A stretch of 52,442 nucleotides of DNA from Phenylobacterium sp. (lineage in GTDB: Bacteria; Pseudomonadota; Alphaproteobacteria; Caulobacterales; Caulobacteraceae). Every line of letters starts with the position of its first letter. Positions within the stretch are counted from its first letter, which is position 1. The stretch covers positions 1 through 52,442 of the forward strand of contig NZ_SCTC01000006.1 in assembly GCF_004299445.1 (NCBI RefSeq), written 5' to 3'. Under the pieces are notes generated by a model, which had not been told where the DNA came from, made no database searches, and saw only the letters and a program-made list of their open reading frames with translations. Shown here one piece after another: positions 18,512 through 27,300 of this stretch. The position numbers and the translations under genes were made by a program.

Positions 18512-19759
18512 GTGCTGAACGCCATGATCGGAGCCGGCATGCTGGCTGCTCCCGCCAAGGTCTATGCCCTGGCGGGCGGCTGGAGCTTCGTGGTCCTGGC
18601 GGCCGCGGCCCTGGCGCTGACCCCGCTGATCCTCTGCTTCGCTGACCTCTCCAGCCGCTTCTCTGGCACCGGCGGGCCCTACCTCTACGCCCGCGCCGGC
18701 CTGCCCGCGCTGCCGGCGTTCGCGGTGGGCTGGCTGATGTGGTTCAGCCAGGCGATGTCGGTGGCCACGCTGTCCAGCCTGTTCGTGACCTACCTGGCGG
18801 GCTTCGTTCCGGCGCTGGAGACGGGTCTTCCGCGCTACCTGACCATCGCCGCCCTGGGCGTGGCGCTGACCGGCATCGTTCTGCTGGGCATCCGTCAGTC
18901 GGCGCGGGCCAGCAATGTGCTGATCGTCCTGAAGGTGGGCTTCGTGATCGCCTTCGCCGCCGCCGGGATCTGGTTCGTCCAGGGCCAGCGCCTGGCCATC
19001 GATCAGCCGCTGCCCACCGCCATCCCCTTCGCCCAGGCGATGCTGATCTACCTGTTCGCCTATTCCGGCTTCGAGCGCGGCTCAGTGGTGGCGGGCGAGG
19101 CCCAGGACCCCCAGCGCGACGTACCCGCCGCCCTGATCGGCGGCGTCCTGGCCGTCACCTTCGCCTATGCCGCGGTTCTTCTGGTCTGCATGGGCGTGCT
19201 CGACCAGCCGGCCGCCAACGATCGCCCCCTGGCCGAGGCGGGCCGCCAGCTGTTCGGTCCCGCCGGCGCCGTCGCGGTCTCCGCCGGGGCGCTTGCGGTG
19301 ATCGTGGGCACCATCCTGGTGATCACCATCTCCATGCCCCGCATGCTGCTCGCGCTGTCCGAGCAGGAACAGCTGCCCCGATGGCTGGGCGCCGTGCATC
19401 CGCGCTGGCGAACCCCCCACGTGGCCATCGTCATCTCCAGCGTGCTGGGCTTCGGCTTCGCGATGATGAGCGACCTGCTCACCGCGCTGACCATCGCCAC
19501 CGCCGCGCGCCTGACCGGCTATGTGCTGTGCTGCATCTCGCTGTGGCGCATGTCGGGCCGCCCCGATGCGCCGCAGCCGCGCTTCTCGCTGCCGTTCCGG
19601 GGCCCCATCGCTCTCTTTACCGCGGTCCTCTTCACCGGCGTCCTGGCGCTGGGCGCGACCAAGGAGCTGCCGCCGCTCGCGGCCGTGCTGGCCGTCGGCC
19701 TGGTCCTCTGGGCGGTCAGCCGTAGAGCGCCTTCGCCCGGTCCTCGAAGCAACCCATGA
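18512..19759 (+). CDS. APC-superfamily amino acid permease
   Basis: Inner-membrane amino acid transporter with about 12 hydrophobic helices. TM1 carries the unwound-helix motif MIGAGMLAAP, and the middle part has YLFAYSGFERGSVVAGEAQDPQRDVP, typical of APC permeases. The first canonical start is GTG at 18512, but the frame remains open and well formed upstream (L-R-A-L-R-R-R-D-L-T-G-I), which is the conserved run-in to TM1. The true start may be CTG at 18455, overlapping the pncC stop. The 3' end overlaps coq10 on the other strand by 44 bases. Substrate unknown. Confidence 0.88.
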   Translation: MLNAMIGAGMLAAPAKVYALAGGWSFVVLAAAALALTPLILCFADLSSRFSGTGGPYLYARAGLPALPAFAVGWLMWFSQAMSVATLSSLFVTYLAGFVPALETGLPRYLTIAALGVALTGIVLLGIRQSARASNVLIVLKVGFVIAFAAAGIWFVQGQRLAIDQPLPTAIPFAQAMLIYLFAYSGFERGSVVAGEAQDPQRDVPAALIGGVLAVTFAYAAVLLVCMGVLDQPAANDRPLAEAGRQLFGPAGAVAVSAGALAVIVGTILVITISMPRMLLALSEQEQLPRWLGAVHPRWRTPHVAIVISSVLGFGFAMMSDLLTALTIATAARLTGYVLCCISLWRMSGRPDAPQPRFSLPFRGPIALFTAVLFTGVLALGATKELPPLAAVLAVGLVLWAVSRRAPSPGPRSNP

Positions 19760-20159
19760 GCCGCTCCACAGCGTGATGGAAGTTGGCCTGCAGCAGGCCT
19801 TCCAGCAGCCGCGACTTGAACTGAAAGTCGATATCGAACTCGACCCGGGTCCCCTGCGGATCGTCCAGGAACCGCCAGCTGTTGGTGAGCTTCCGGAACG
19901 GCCCCGACAGCAGGTTCACGTCGATCTGTTTCGCGGCCGCATCGCGCCGCACCCGGGTGGCAAAGCGCTCCTTCAGGAACGAGAAGCCGACGCCCGCTTC
20001 GGCGTCCAGGGTTTCGACCCCGTCCGCCAGGGTTCGAGGGTTCCACGTCCGCATCGACGTGATCCACGGCACGAACTCGGGATAACGCGGCACATCGCCG
20101 ACCAGTTGGAACAGCTGGTCCGGCGTGTAGGGCAGCACCCGCGAAACGTGATGGCGCAA
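19716..20159 (-). CDS. COQ10/RatA-family START-domain protein
   Basis: 147 residues. Polyketide-cyclase/START-like lipid-binding fold of the COQ10 family: N-terminal VLPYTPDQLFQLVGDVPRYPEF, then FSFLKERFATRV and a C-terminal SRLLEGLLQANFHHAVERLMGCFEDRA helix. Members bind or deliver ubiquinone in respiration; the E. coli homologue was described as RatA, a ribosome-binding toxin. No antitoxin partner is next to it, so the ubiquinone chaperone role is preferred. It starts 2 bases after the lipA stop, the usual alphaproteobacterial lipA-coq10 pair. Confidence 0.92.
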   Translation of the reverse strand: MRHHVSRVLPYTPDQLFQLVGDVPRYPEFVPWITSMRTWNPRTLADGVETLDAEAGVGFSFLKERFATRVRRDAAAKQIDVNLLSGPFRKLTNSWRFLDDPQGTRVEFDIDFQFKSRLLEGLLQANFHHAVERLMGCFEDRAKALYG

Positions 20160-20161
20160 GC

Positions 20162-21124
20162 TTAGGCCGCCGCTTCCTTGGCCCGCCGAGCTTCCTGCAG
20201 TCGGGCGAAGTCCTCATCGGCGTGGTGCGACGAGCGGGTGAGCGGGCTGGACGAGACCACCAGGAAGCCCTTGGCCTTGGCGATCTCTTCGTAGGCCTTG
20301 AACTCGTCGGGGTGGACGAACCGGTCGATCGGCGCGTGCTTGCGGGTGGGCTGCAGGTACTGGCCGATGGTGATGAAGTCGACGCCGGCCGAGCGCATGT
20401 CGTCCATCACCTGCATCACCTCATCCTTCGCCTCGCCCAGCCCGACCATGATGCCGGACTTGGTGAACTGCGTCGGATCCCGCTCCTTCACCCGCTCCAG
20501 CAGGCGCAGCGAGTTGTAGTAGCGCGCGCCCGGCCGGATCGAGAGATACAGCCGCGGCACAGTCTCAAGGTTGTGGTTGAACACGTCGGGCCGCGAATCG
20601 ATCACCTCATGCACCGCCGAAAGCGGCTTGCGCAGGAAGTCCGGCGTCAGGATCTCGACCGTCGTACCGGGTGAGGCCGCGCGGATCGCCAGCACCACGG
20701 CGGCGAAGTGCGCCGCGCCGCCATCGGCCAGGTCGTCGCGGTCGACCGAGGTGATGACCACGTGCTTCAGGCCCATCTTGGCCACCGCATCGGCGACGCG
20801 CTGCGGCTCGGTCGGGTCCAGCGCGTTGGGCTTGCCGGTGGCCACGTTGCAGAAGGCGCAGGCGCGCGTGCAGATCTCGCCCATGATCATCATGGTGGCG
20901 TGGCTCTTCGACCAGCACTCGCCGATGTTCGGGCAGGCGGCCTCCTCGCATACCGTGACCAGGCCATTGCCTTTCACGATCTCGCGGGTGGCGTTGTAGC
21001 CGGGCGAGCCCGGCGCGCGCACGCGCAGCCACTCCGGCTTGCGCAGGATCGGCGTGTCGGGCCGGTTCTGCTTCTCGGGGTGGCGTGGGCGCGGGCTGTT
21101 GAGGGTGTCGATGACGACGGCCAT
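20162..21124 (-). CDS. lipA: Lipoyl synthase LipA
   Basis: Radical SAM enzyme that inserts two sulfur atoms into octanoyl groups on lipoyl domains. 320 residues. The auxiliary cluster motif [12 protein letters not shown] and the radical SAM motif CTRACAFC are both intact, followed by TSVDRDDL and the C-terminal RSSHHADE with the conserved serine. Its products modify the PDH subunits encoded at 25142-28691, which carry lipoyl domains. A 150-base region separates it from the divergent acyl-activating gene. Confidence 0.98.
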   Translation of the reverse strand: MAVVIDTLNSPRPRHPEKQNRPDTPILRKPEWLRVRAPGSPGYNATREIVKGNGLVTVCEEAACPNIGECWSKSHATMMIMGEICTRACAFCNVATGKPNALDPTEPQRVADAVAKMGLKHVVITSVDRDDLADGGAAHFAAVVLAIRAASPGTTVEILTPDFLRKPLSAVHEVIDSRPDVFNHNLETVPRLYLSIRPGARYYNSLRLLERVKERDPTQFTKSGIMVGLGEAKDEVMQVMDDMRSAGVDFITIGQYLQPTRKHAPIDRFVHPDEFKAYEEIAKAKGFLVVSSSPLTRSSHHADEDFARLQEARRAKEAAA

Positions 21125-21274
21125 GCCCCTAAATCGTCTCTCTGGGCTCAGGGATCAAGCCGCCGCCGTGACACGACCCTAGGGCGAAGCTTGCTCACGG
21201 CCGGTTACCGATCTTTTCAGCACCGTTTCCGGGGGCTAGGGTCGGTCCAACGATAATGATGGGAGGCGCCGCTC

Positions 21275-22828
21275 TTGCGTGCGTTCGACAGCGCCAAGGC
21301 GCAGTCCACAGTCTTTGATGCGCTGATCGCCGCGTCTCGGAAATACGGGCAGAAGAAGCTGATCCTGGAGGACCAGGAGCGGAACCCCCTCTCCTACCTC
21401 GACCTCATCCGGGGCGCCTTCGCCCTGGGCAAGAAGATCGCGGCCTTCACCCGGAAGGGCGAACGCGTGGGCGTCATGCTGCCCTCCAGCGTGGGCGGTG
21501 TGGTGACCTTCTTCGCCCTGCACGCCTTCGGGCGCGTGCCCTGCATGTTGAACTTCACGTCGGGCATCCGGAATCTGAAGGCTGCCTGCGAGCTGGCCGG
21601 CGTGAAGACGGTGCTGACGTCACATCGCTTCGTCGAGCAGGGGAAGCTGCACGACCTCATCGACGCGCTCGAGACGTTGACCAACGTCGTCTACCTCGAG
21701 GACGTCCGGAAGACCGTGGGTCTGTCCGACAAACTGTTCGCCGCGGCTGCCGGCGCTCTGCCCAAGCAGTTCCGCACGCCGCTCGACCCGTCCGAGCCGG
21801 GCGTGATTCTCTTCACATCCGGCAGCTTCGGCGCGCCGCGCGGCGTGGTGCTCAGCCATTCCAACCTGGTCGCCAACAGCCGCCAGATCCTTCAGCACAT
21901 CCCGCTGGACACCAACTGGGTGTTCTTCAACCCGCTGCCGATCTTCCACTGCTTCGGCCTGACGGGCGGCGCGCTGTTGCCGATCTTCTCGGGCCTCAAG
22001 GCTTTCCAGTACCCCTCGCCGCTGCACATCAAGCAGATCCCGGCGCTGGTGAAGGACACCAAGGCCAACGTCCTGTTCGCCACCGACACCTTCATCAACC
22101 AGTACGCCCGCTCGGCCGAGCCCGGCGAGCTCAGCGGCCTGACCTTCGTGGTGCTGGGCGCGGAGAAGGTGCGCGAAGAGACCCACAACCTGATCGCCGA
22201 GAAGTTCGGCCCGATCCCGCTCCTGGAAGGCTACGGCGCCACCGAGGCCTCGCCGGTGATCGCGGTGAACAAGCCCACCGACAACCGTCGCGGCACCGTC
22301 GGCGGCCTGTTGCCCGGCATCGAGGCCAAGCTGGAGCCCGTCCCTGGCATTCCCGGCGGCGGCAAGCTGCTGGTCCGTGGGCCCAACATCATGTCGGGCT
22401 ACCTGAAGGCCGACGGCAGCGTCGAGCCGCTGCCCGACGGCTGGCACGACACTGGCGACGTGGTTTCGCTCTCCGACGACGACTGGGTGAAGATCCTGGG
22501 CCGCGTGAAGCGCTTCGCGAAGGTGGGCGGCGAGATGGTCTCACTGACCGCCGCCGAGGACCTGGCCTCCGCGGTCTGGCCCGACTGCCGCCACGCCGTG
22601 GTCGCGCTGCCCGACCCCAAGAAGGGCGAGCGCCTGATCCTGGTGACCGACCGCCGCGACGCCGACACGGCCGCCCTGATGGCCCACGCCCAGCAGATCG
22701 GCGCGCCCGAACTGGCCGTGCCGCGCAAGATCATCAAGGTCCAGGAGATCCCCGTCCTGGGCACCGGCAAGACCGACTACCCGGCGATCCAGCGCATCGT
22801 CGACGCCGAGATGCCGCGCGTCGCCTGA
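21275..22828 (+). CDS. AMP-dependent acyl-CoA/acyl-ACP synthetase
   Basis: Adenylate-forming enzyme that activates a fatty acid. 517 residues. Core motifs: LFTSGSFGAPRGVVLSH (the usual phosphate loop is TSGSTGxPKG), EGYGATEASP, GWHDTGD, GRVKRFAKVGGEMVSL and the C-terminal lysine in LGTGKTDYPA. Overall it resembles the acyl-ACP synthetase half of Aas. The start is TTG at 21275, supported by GGGAGG 8 bases upstream and by absence of a better codon. It is probably co-transcribed with the DoxX gene 10 bases downstream. Confidence 0.88.
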   Translation: MRAFDSAKAQSTVFDALIAASRKYGQKKLILEDQERNPLSYLDLIRGAFALGKKIAAFTRKGERVGVMLPSSVGGVVTFFALHAFGRVPCMLNFTSGIRNLKAACELAGVKTVLTSHRFVEQGKLHDLIDALETLTNVVYLEDVRKTVGLSDKLFAAAAGALPKQFRTPLDPSEPGVILFTSGSFGAPRGVVLSHSNLVANSRQILQHIPLDTNWVFFNPLPIFHCFGLTGGALLPIFSGLKAFQYPSPLHIKQIPALVKDTKANVLFATDTFINQYARSAEPGELSGLTFVVLGAEKVREETHNLIAEKFGPIPLLEGYGATEASPVIAVNKPTDNRRGTVGGLLPGIEAKLEPVPGIPGGGKLLVRGPNIMSGYLKADGSVEPLPDGWHDTGDVVSLSDDDWVKILGRVKRFAKVGGEMVSLTAAEDLASAVWPDCRHAVVALPDPKKGERLILVTDRRDADTAALMAHAQQIGAPELAVPRKIIKVQEIPVLGTGKTDYPAIQRIVDAEMPRVA

Positions 22829-22838
22829 GGAGACCGAC

Positions 22839-23228
22839 ATGCTCGACACTTGGGCCCCGCGGATTCTCAGCCTGCTGCGGATCATCACCGCCCTGCTCTT
22901 CATGGAGCATGGCCTGATGAAGTTGTTCGGCTTCCCCGGGCCCCAGCCCGGCGTTCCCGATCCGCTGCCGATGATCCTGGTCGTTGCGGCCTGGATCGAG
23001 GTGGCCGCCGGCGCCCTGATCGCCGTCGGCCTGTTCACGCGCGCAGCGGCGTTCCTTTGCTCAGGCACGATGGCCGTCGCCTACTTCACGGCCCACGCCA
23101 CCCAGGGCTTCTGGCCCGCGCTGAACGGCGGCGAAGCGGCGATCCTGTTCTGCTTCGTGTTCCTCTACCTGGTCTTCGCCGGCGGCGGGACGTGGAGCCT
23201 GGATGCCACCGTCAGGAAGAAGGTCTAG
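22839..23228 (+). CDS. DoxX-family membrane protein
   Basis: 129 residues with four predicted transmembrane helices. N-terminal LRIITALLFMEHGLMKLFGF and the following AWIEVAAGALIAVGLFTRAAAF are typical of DoxX. The family includes quinol-oxidase-associated and oxidoreductase-complex subunits, but most members are uncharacterised. Start ATG at 22839 has GGAG 7 bases upstream. It converges with lpdA, which ends 30 bases away. Confidence 0.88.
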   Translation: MLDTWAPRILSLLRIITALLFMEHGLMKLFGFPGPQPGVPDPLPMILVVAAWIEVAAGALIAVGLFTRAAAFLCSGTMAVAYFTAHATQGFWPALNGGEAAILFCFVFLYLVFAGGGTWSLDATVRKKV

Positions 23229-23258
23229 CCATCCCTCTCCGTCTGGCGAGGGAAGGCT

Positions 23259-24650
23259 TCAGATGTGCAGGACCTTGCCGTAGGCGTCCAAGGTCGCCTC
23301 GTGCATCGCTTCGCTCATCGTCGGGTGCGGATAGACCGTCGCATGCAGCTCGGCCTCGGTGGCCTCAAGGGTCATGGCCAGCACGTAGCCCTGGATCATC
23401 TCAGTGACCTCGTGGCCGATCATGTGGGCGCCGATCAGCGCGCCGGTCTTGCCGTCGAAGATGGTCTTCACGAAGCCGTCTGTTTCACCGGCGGCGATCG
23501 CCTTCCCGTTCACCTTGAACGGGAAGCGGCCCACCTTCGGCTCCAGCCCCTGTTCCTTGGCCTGCGCCTCGGTCAGGCCCACCGAGGCCACCTGCGGCGT
23601 CGTGTAGGTGCAGCCCGGGATCGGCGAGGTCAGGTTCGTGGGCTTGAGGCCGGCGATGTGCTCGATGCAGTGCACGCCCTCGTGGCTGGCCTTGTGCGCC
23701 AGCCAGGGCGGACCCGCCACGTCGCCGATGGCGTAGAGGCCGGGCACGCCGGTTCCGCCATGGCTGTCGGTGACGATGTGCGTGCGGTCGATCTTCACGC
23801 CCAGGGCTTCCAGACCCATGTCCTCGACGTTGCCCACGATGCCCACCGCCACGATGGCGACGTCGGCCTCCAGGGTCTCAGCCTTGCCGCCGATCTCGAT
23901 GTCGACGGCGACGCCGGTCTTGGTCTTCGAGAGTTTCTTCACATTGGCCGGCACGCGGAACTTCAGGCCGCGCTTCTCGAAGCTCTTGTGCGCCGCCTTC
24001 GACACCTCCTCGTCCTCGACGGGCAGGATGCGGGGCAGCATCTCGATCACTGTAACATCCGAGCCCAGCGCCTTGTAGAAGCTGGCGAATTCCATGCCGA
24101 TGGCGCCCGAGCCGATCACCACGAGAGACTTCGGCGCGGCCTTCGGGACCAGCGCCTCGCGATAGGTCCAAACCCGCTCGCCGTCCGGCTCCAGGCCGAT
24201 AGCCGGAATGGTCCGGGCGCGCGCGCCGGTGGCGACGATCACATGCTTGGCGGTCAGCTTGCGGTTCCCCACCACCACGGTCGGCGCGGGGCTGCCCTTC
24301 TCCAGCTTGGCGAAGCCCTCGACCACCTCGATCTTGTGCTTCTTCATCAGGAACGTGACGCCGGCGTTCAGCTGGGCCGCCACCTTGCGCGAGCGCTGGA
24401 TCACCGCGCCGAAGTCGAACGAGGCCTTCTCCACCGAGAGGCCATAGTCCTTCATGTGGCTCAGATGCTCGTACATCTCGCCCGACTTCAGCAGCGCCTT
24501 GGTCGGGATGCAGCCCCAGTTCAGGCAGATCCCGCCCAGCTCGGACCGCTCGACGATGGCCGTCTTGAAGCCCAGCTGGCTGGCTCGGATGGCGGTCACA
24601 TAGCCGCCCGGCCCCGAGCCGATCACGATCATGTCGAAGGCGTCGGCCAT
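23259..24650 (-). CDS. lpdA: Dihydrolipoyl dehydrogenase (E3)
   Basis: FAD enzyme that reoxidises dihydrolipoyl groups with NAD+. 463 residues. FAD-binding GSGPGGYVTAIRASQLG, redox disulfide GGICLNWGCIPTKA, NAD-binding VVIGSGAIGMEFASFY, and the C-terminal catalytic HPHPTMSEAMHEA are all present. It is the last gene of the PDH operon; its ATG overlaps the gpx stop by one base (TGATG). Being with pdhABC, it is probably the PDH-dedicated E3, though it may also serve other 2-oxoacid complexes. Confidence 0.98.
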   Translation of the reverse strand: MADAFDMIVIGSGPGGYVTAIRASQLGFKTAIVERSELGGICLNWGCIPTKALLKSGEMYEHLSHMKDYGLSVEKASFDFGAVIQRSRKVAAQLNAGVTFLMKKHKIEVVEGFAKLEKGSPAPTVVVGNRKLTAKHVIVATGARARTIPAIGLEPDGERVWTYREALVPKAAPKSLVVIGSGAIGMEFASFYKALGSDVTVIEMLPRILPVEDEEVSKAAHKSFEKRGLKFRVPANVKKLSKTKTGVAVDIEIGGKAETLEADVAIVAVGIVGNVEDMGLEALGVKIDRTHIVTDSHGGTGVPGLYAIGDVAGPPWLAHKASHEGVHCIEHIAGLKPTNLTSPIPGCTYTTPQVASVGLTEAQAKEQGLEPKVGRFPFKVNGKAIAAGETDGFVKTIFDGKTGALIGAHMIGHEVTEMIQGYVLAMTLEATEAELHATVYPHPTMSEAMHEATLDAYGKVLHI

Positions 24651-25135
24651 CAGAGCAGCCTCTCAATCGCGCCCTCGAGCGCCTTGGGTTCAACGGTGGG
24701 GGCGAAGCGGCCGACGACCTGGCCCTTCCGGTCGATCAGGAACTTCGTGAAGTTCCACTTGATGCCCTGGGTCCCCAGCACGCCCTTCTTGGCCGCCTTC
24801 AGATAGGCATAGAGCGGATGGGCCTTGGGGCCGTTCACGTCGATCTTCCGCATCATCGGGAAGTCCACGTCGTAGGTCAGCGAGCAGAAGGTCTTGATCT
24901 CGGCCTCGTCGCCCGGCTCCTGCGCGCCGAACTGGTTGCAGGGGAAGCCCAGGATCACGAAGCCGCGGTCGCGGTGCTTGCGGTAGAGCTCCTCCAGTCC
25001 AGCGTACTGCTTGGTGAAGCCGCACTGGCTGGCCGTATTGACGATCAGCACCACCCTGTCGCGATAGTCCGCGAGCGGCGCCGGCGCCCCGTCGATGGTC
25101 TCGGCCGTGAAGTCGTAGATGCTGCTCATGGTCAT
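24650..25135 (-). CDS. Glutathione peroxidase family protein
   Basis: 161 residues, thioredoxin fold. Reduces hydroperoxides using glutathione or thioredoxin. The catalytic loop is NTASQCGFTKQY with cysteine in place of selenocysteine, and the conserved GFPCNQFGAQEPG and KWNFTKFLIDRKG (the Trp-Asn pair) follow. No signal peptide, so cytoplasmic. It lies within the PDH operon, 6 bases after pdhC and overlapping lpdA by one base, which is not its usual place. Confidence 0.95.
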   Translation of the reverse strand: MTMSSIYDFTAETIDGAPAPLADYRDRVVLIVNTASQCGFTKQYAGLEELYRKHRDRGFVILGFPCNQFGAQEPGDEAEIKTFCSLTYDVDFPMMRKIDVNGPKAHPLYAYLKAAKKGVLGTQGIKWNFTKFLIDRKGQVVGRFAPTVEPKALEGAIERLL

Positions 25136-25141
25136 CCGTCC

Positions 25142-26455
25142 TCAGACGATCATCCGGAGCGGCTCTTCCAGCATCTCCTTGAAGGCCGCCAGGAACCGGG
25201 CGCCCACCGCGCCGTCCACCACTCGGTGATCGCAGGTGAGCGTGACGCTCATCACGTTGGCGATGACGATCTGGTCGCCCTTCACGACGGGCCGCTTCTC
25301 GCCCGCGCCCACCGACATGATGCAGCCCTGCGGCTCGTTGATGATCGAGGCGAAGCTCTTGATGCCGAACATGCCCAGGTTCGAGACGCTGAACGTGCCG
25401 CCCTGGAACTCCTCGGGCTTCAGTTTCTTGTCCCGCGCCCGCGCCGCCAGGTCCTTGGCCTCGGTGGCGATCTGGGCCAGGCCCTTGGTCTCGGCCTTGC
25501 GGATGATCGGCGTGATCAGGCCGCCGGGGATCGCCACGGCCATCGCGATGTCCGCGTGGTGGTGCATGGCGATGCCTTCGGGCGAGTACGACGCGTTGGC
25601 TTCCGGCACCTTCATGAGCGCCACGGCGCAGGCCTTCATGACGAAGTCATTCACCGAGACCTTCACGCCCGACTTCTCGAGCAGGCCGTTGATCTTGGTC
25701 CGCGCCGCCAGCAGCTCGTCGATCTCGATGTCGATGGTCAGCGGGAAGTGCGGCACGTCGCGGAAGCTGTCGGTCATCCGCCGCGCCACGGTCTTGCGCA
25801 TGCCGTCCAGCGGGATCAGGTCGTAGCTGCCGGGCGCGATGCCCATCTGCTCCAGGCTCTTGTGCTCGCGCGGCGCAGCCGCCGCCGCAGGCGCCGCGGT
25901 CGGGGCGGCGGCAGGAGCCGCAGCGGGCGCGGGCTTGGCCGCGCCGGGCTGAGCCTTGTCGATATCCGCCTTCACGATGCGGCCATGCGGGCCCGACCCT
26001 GCCACGCCGGCCAGGTCGATCCCCTTCTGCTCGGCCAGCCGCCGGGCCAGCGGCGAGGCAAAGATCCGGCCGCCGTCGGCCGCCTTGGCGGGTGCGGGCG
26101 CTGCCGCCACCGGGGCCGGAGCGGGCTTGGCCGCCTCGGCCTTGGCCGGTTCGGGCGCCTTTGCAGGCTCGGCCGCCTTGGGCGCCTCGGCCTTCGGGGC
26201 CGGCGTCGCCTCGCCCTCGCCGCCCAGGCGGGCGATCGGGGTGTTGACCTTCACCCCCTCGGTCCCCTCGGCCACCAGGATGTCCTCGACCACGCCCTCG
26301 TCGACCGCCTCCACCTCCATGGTGGCCTTGTCGGTCTCGATCTCGGCGATCACGTCGCCGGAGCGGACGCTGTCGCCCTTCTTCACGTGCCACTTGGCGA
26401 GGGTGCCCTCCTCCATGGTGGGGGACAGGGCGGGCATCAGGACGTCGATGGGCAT
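25142..26455 (-). CDS. pdhC: PDH E2, dihydrolipoamide acetyltransferase
   Basis: Core of the pyruvate dehydrogenase complex; transfers acetyl groups from lipoate to CoA. 437 residues. A single lipoyl domain (about 1-80) with the modified lysine in [11 protein letters not shown], a long Ala/Pro/Lys-rich linker (about 85-130), the E1/E3-binding domain ([16 protein letters not shown], about 140-175), a second Ala/Pro linker, and the catalytic domain with C-terminal [14 protein letters not shown] carrying the active histidine. It starts 15 bases after a GFA-family gene in the same operon. Confidence 0.97.
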   Translation of the reverse strand: MPIDVLMPALSPTMEEGTLAKWHVKKGDSVRSGDVIAEIETDKATMEVEAVDEGVVEDILVAEGTEGVKVNTPIARLGGEGEATPAPKAEAPKAAEPAKAPEPAKAEAAKPAPAPVAAAPAPAKAADGGRIFASPLARRLAEQKGIDLAGVAGSGPHGRIVKADIDKAQPGAAKPAPAAAPAAAPTAAPAAAAAPREHKSLEQMGIAPGSYDLIPLDGMRKTVARRMTDSFRDVPHFPLTIDIEIDELLAARTKINGLLEKSGVKVSVNDFVMKACAVALMKVPEANASYSPEGIAMHHHADIAMAVAIPGGLITPIIRKAETKGLAQIATEAKDLAARARDKKLKPEEFQGGTFSVSNLGMFGIKSFASIINEPQGCIMSVGAGEKRPVVKGDQIVIANVMSVTLTCDHRVVDGAVGARFLAAFKEMLEEPLRMIV

Positions 26456-26470
26456 GTCGTCTCCGGGCTC

Positions 26471-26896
26471 TCAGGCGCTCGGTTGGAGTTCGGTCAGGTC
26501 GGCGGGCGACCAGCGGGCCTTGCGCCGGGCCGCACGGGTCTCAGGGGTCTCGTCGTCGAAGACCATCGGCTCGGGCGTGCGCCCCTCAAAGCCCGGCAGG
26601 TCGACGCCGGTGACGTTCACGATCGCATAGCGCGCGCCGTCGATCTCGACCGCGGCCCCCACGCAGCACCCGCATTCCGTGCAGAACATGTAGTCCGACT
26701 GCCGGTGGCCAAAGCGGTAGTTGTGCAACTGGGCCCCGATGAAGGTGACTTCCGCCTGTGGATGGCTGGTCCAGACCGCGCCGTGCCGGCGGCAGAACCC
26801 GCACTGGCAGGCGCGAAGCGGCAACTCGGCCGCCTCGACACCCTCAATGGCGACGCGCATCGCCCCACAGTGGCATTGCCCATGCAGTCGCTTCAT
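26471..26896 (-). CDS. GFA-family zinc protein (first of a tandem pair)
   Basis: 141 residues. Zinc-binding GFA/CENP-V fold: ligands in CHCGAM, CQCGFCRRHG and FCTECGCC. The family is named for a glutathione-dependent formaldehyde-activating enzyme, but most members have no proven activity. It lies between pdhB and pdhC; its ATG overlaps the stop of the upstream GFA gene by 4 bases. The two neighbours are clear paralogues of the same fold but only distantly alike in sequence. Confidence 0.9.
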   Translation of the reverse strand: MKRLHGQCHCGAMRVAIEGVEAAELPLRACQCGFCRRHGAVWTSHPQAEVTFIGAQLHNYRFGHRQSDYMFCTECGCCVGAAVEIDGARYAIVNVTGVDLPGFEGRTPEPMVFDDETPETRAARRKARWSPADLTELQPSA

Positions 26897-27300
26897 GCGG
26901 GCTCCTTCGACAGGTGCGCCAGGCTGGCGCCGTTGGCTTCCCAGTTCTGGCCGTCAAAGGCCTCGATGACGATCTCGAGCCCGTCCACCGAGTCCAGGCA
27001 GCGGGCGTTGACGCTCCAGCCGTCCGGGTTCGACCGCGGCCGGTAGAAGCTCTTGATGCCGCACTCCGAGCAGAACAGGTGCTTCGCCACGCGCGTGTTG
27101 AACGTGTACTCGGCCAGCCGGTCGATGCCCCGGGTGATCCGGAACCGGCTCTCCGGCACGATCACGTGCACGAACCCTGTCTTGGCGCACATCGAGCAGT
27201 TGCAGCTCTGCGCCTCGACGCGGTCAGGAACAGCCACCTCGAAGCGCACTCCGCCGCAGTGGCATCCGCCCGCCCGCCATTCGAACGGGCCCCCGGTCAT
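26893..27300 (-). CDS. GFA-family zinc protein (second of a tandem pair)
   Basis: 135 residues, GFA/CENP-V fold with zinc ligands in [18 protein letters not shown] and [11 protein letters not shown]; the last motif resembles the broad GFA subgroup with [16 protein letters not shown]. The frame is open to 27405, but ATG at 27300 overlaps the pdhB stop (ATGA), so I chose it. It is translationally coupled to both pdhB and the next GFA gene, so its level should track the PDH complex. Activity unknown. Confidence 0.9.
   Translation of the reverse strand: MTGGPFEWRAGGCHCGGVRFEVAVPDRVEAQSCNCSMCAKTGFVHVIVPESRFRITRGIDRLAEYTFNTRVAKHLFCSECGIKSFYRPRSNPDGWSVNARCLDSVDGLEIVIEAFDGQNWEANGASLAHLSKEPA

Noticed and set aside
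20034..20045. GGTTCGAGG resembling a tRNA T-loop
   Set aside because: It is inside coq10, with no matching acceptor stem or anticodon arm.
19716..20159. Toxin-antitoxin system (RatA annotation)
   Set aside because: No small partner gene; the lipA-coq10 context fits a ubiquinone-binding START protein better.
24818..27046. 742-codon plus-strand ORF over gpx, pdhC and the GFA gene
   Set aside because: It runs across three real minus-strand genes and contains long Gly/Arg runs opposite the Ala/Pro linkers of PdhC.
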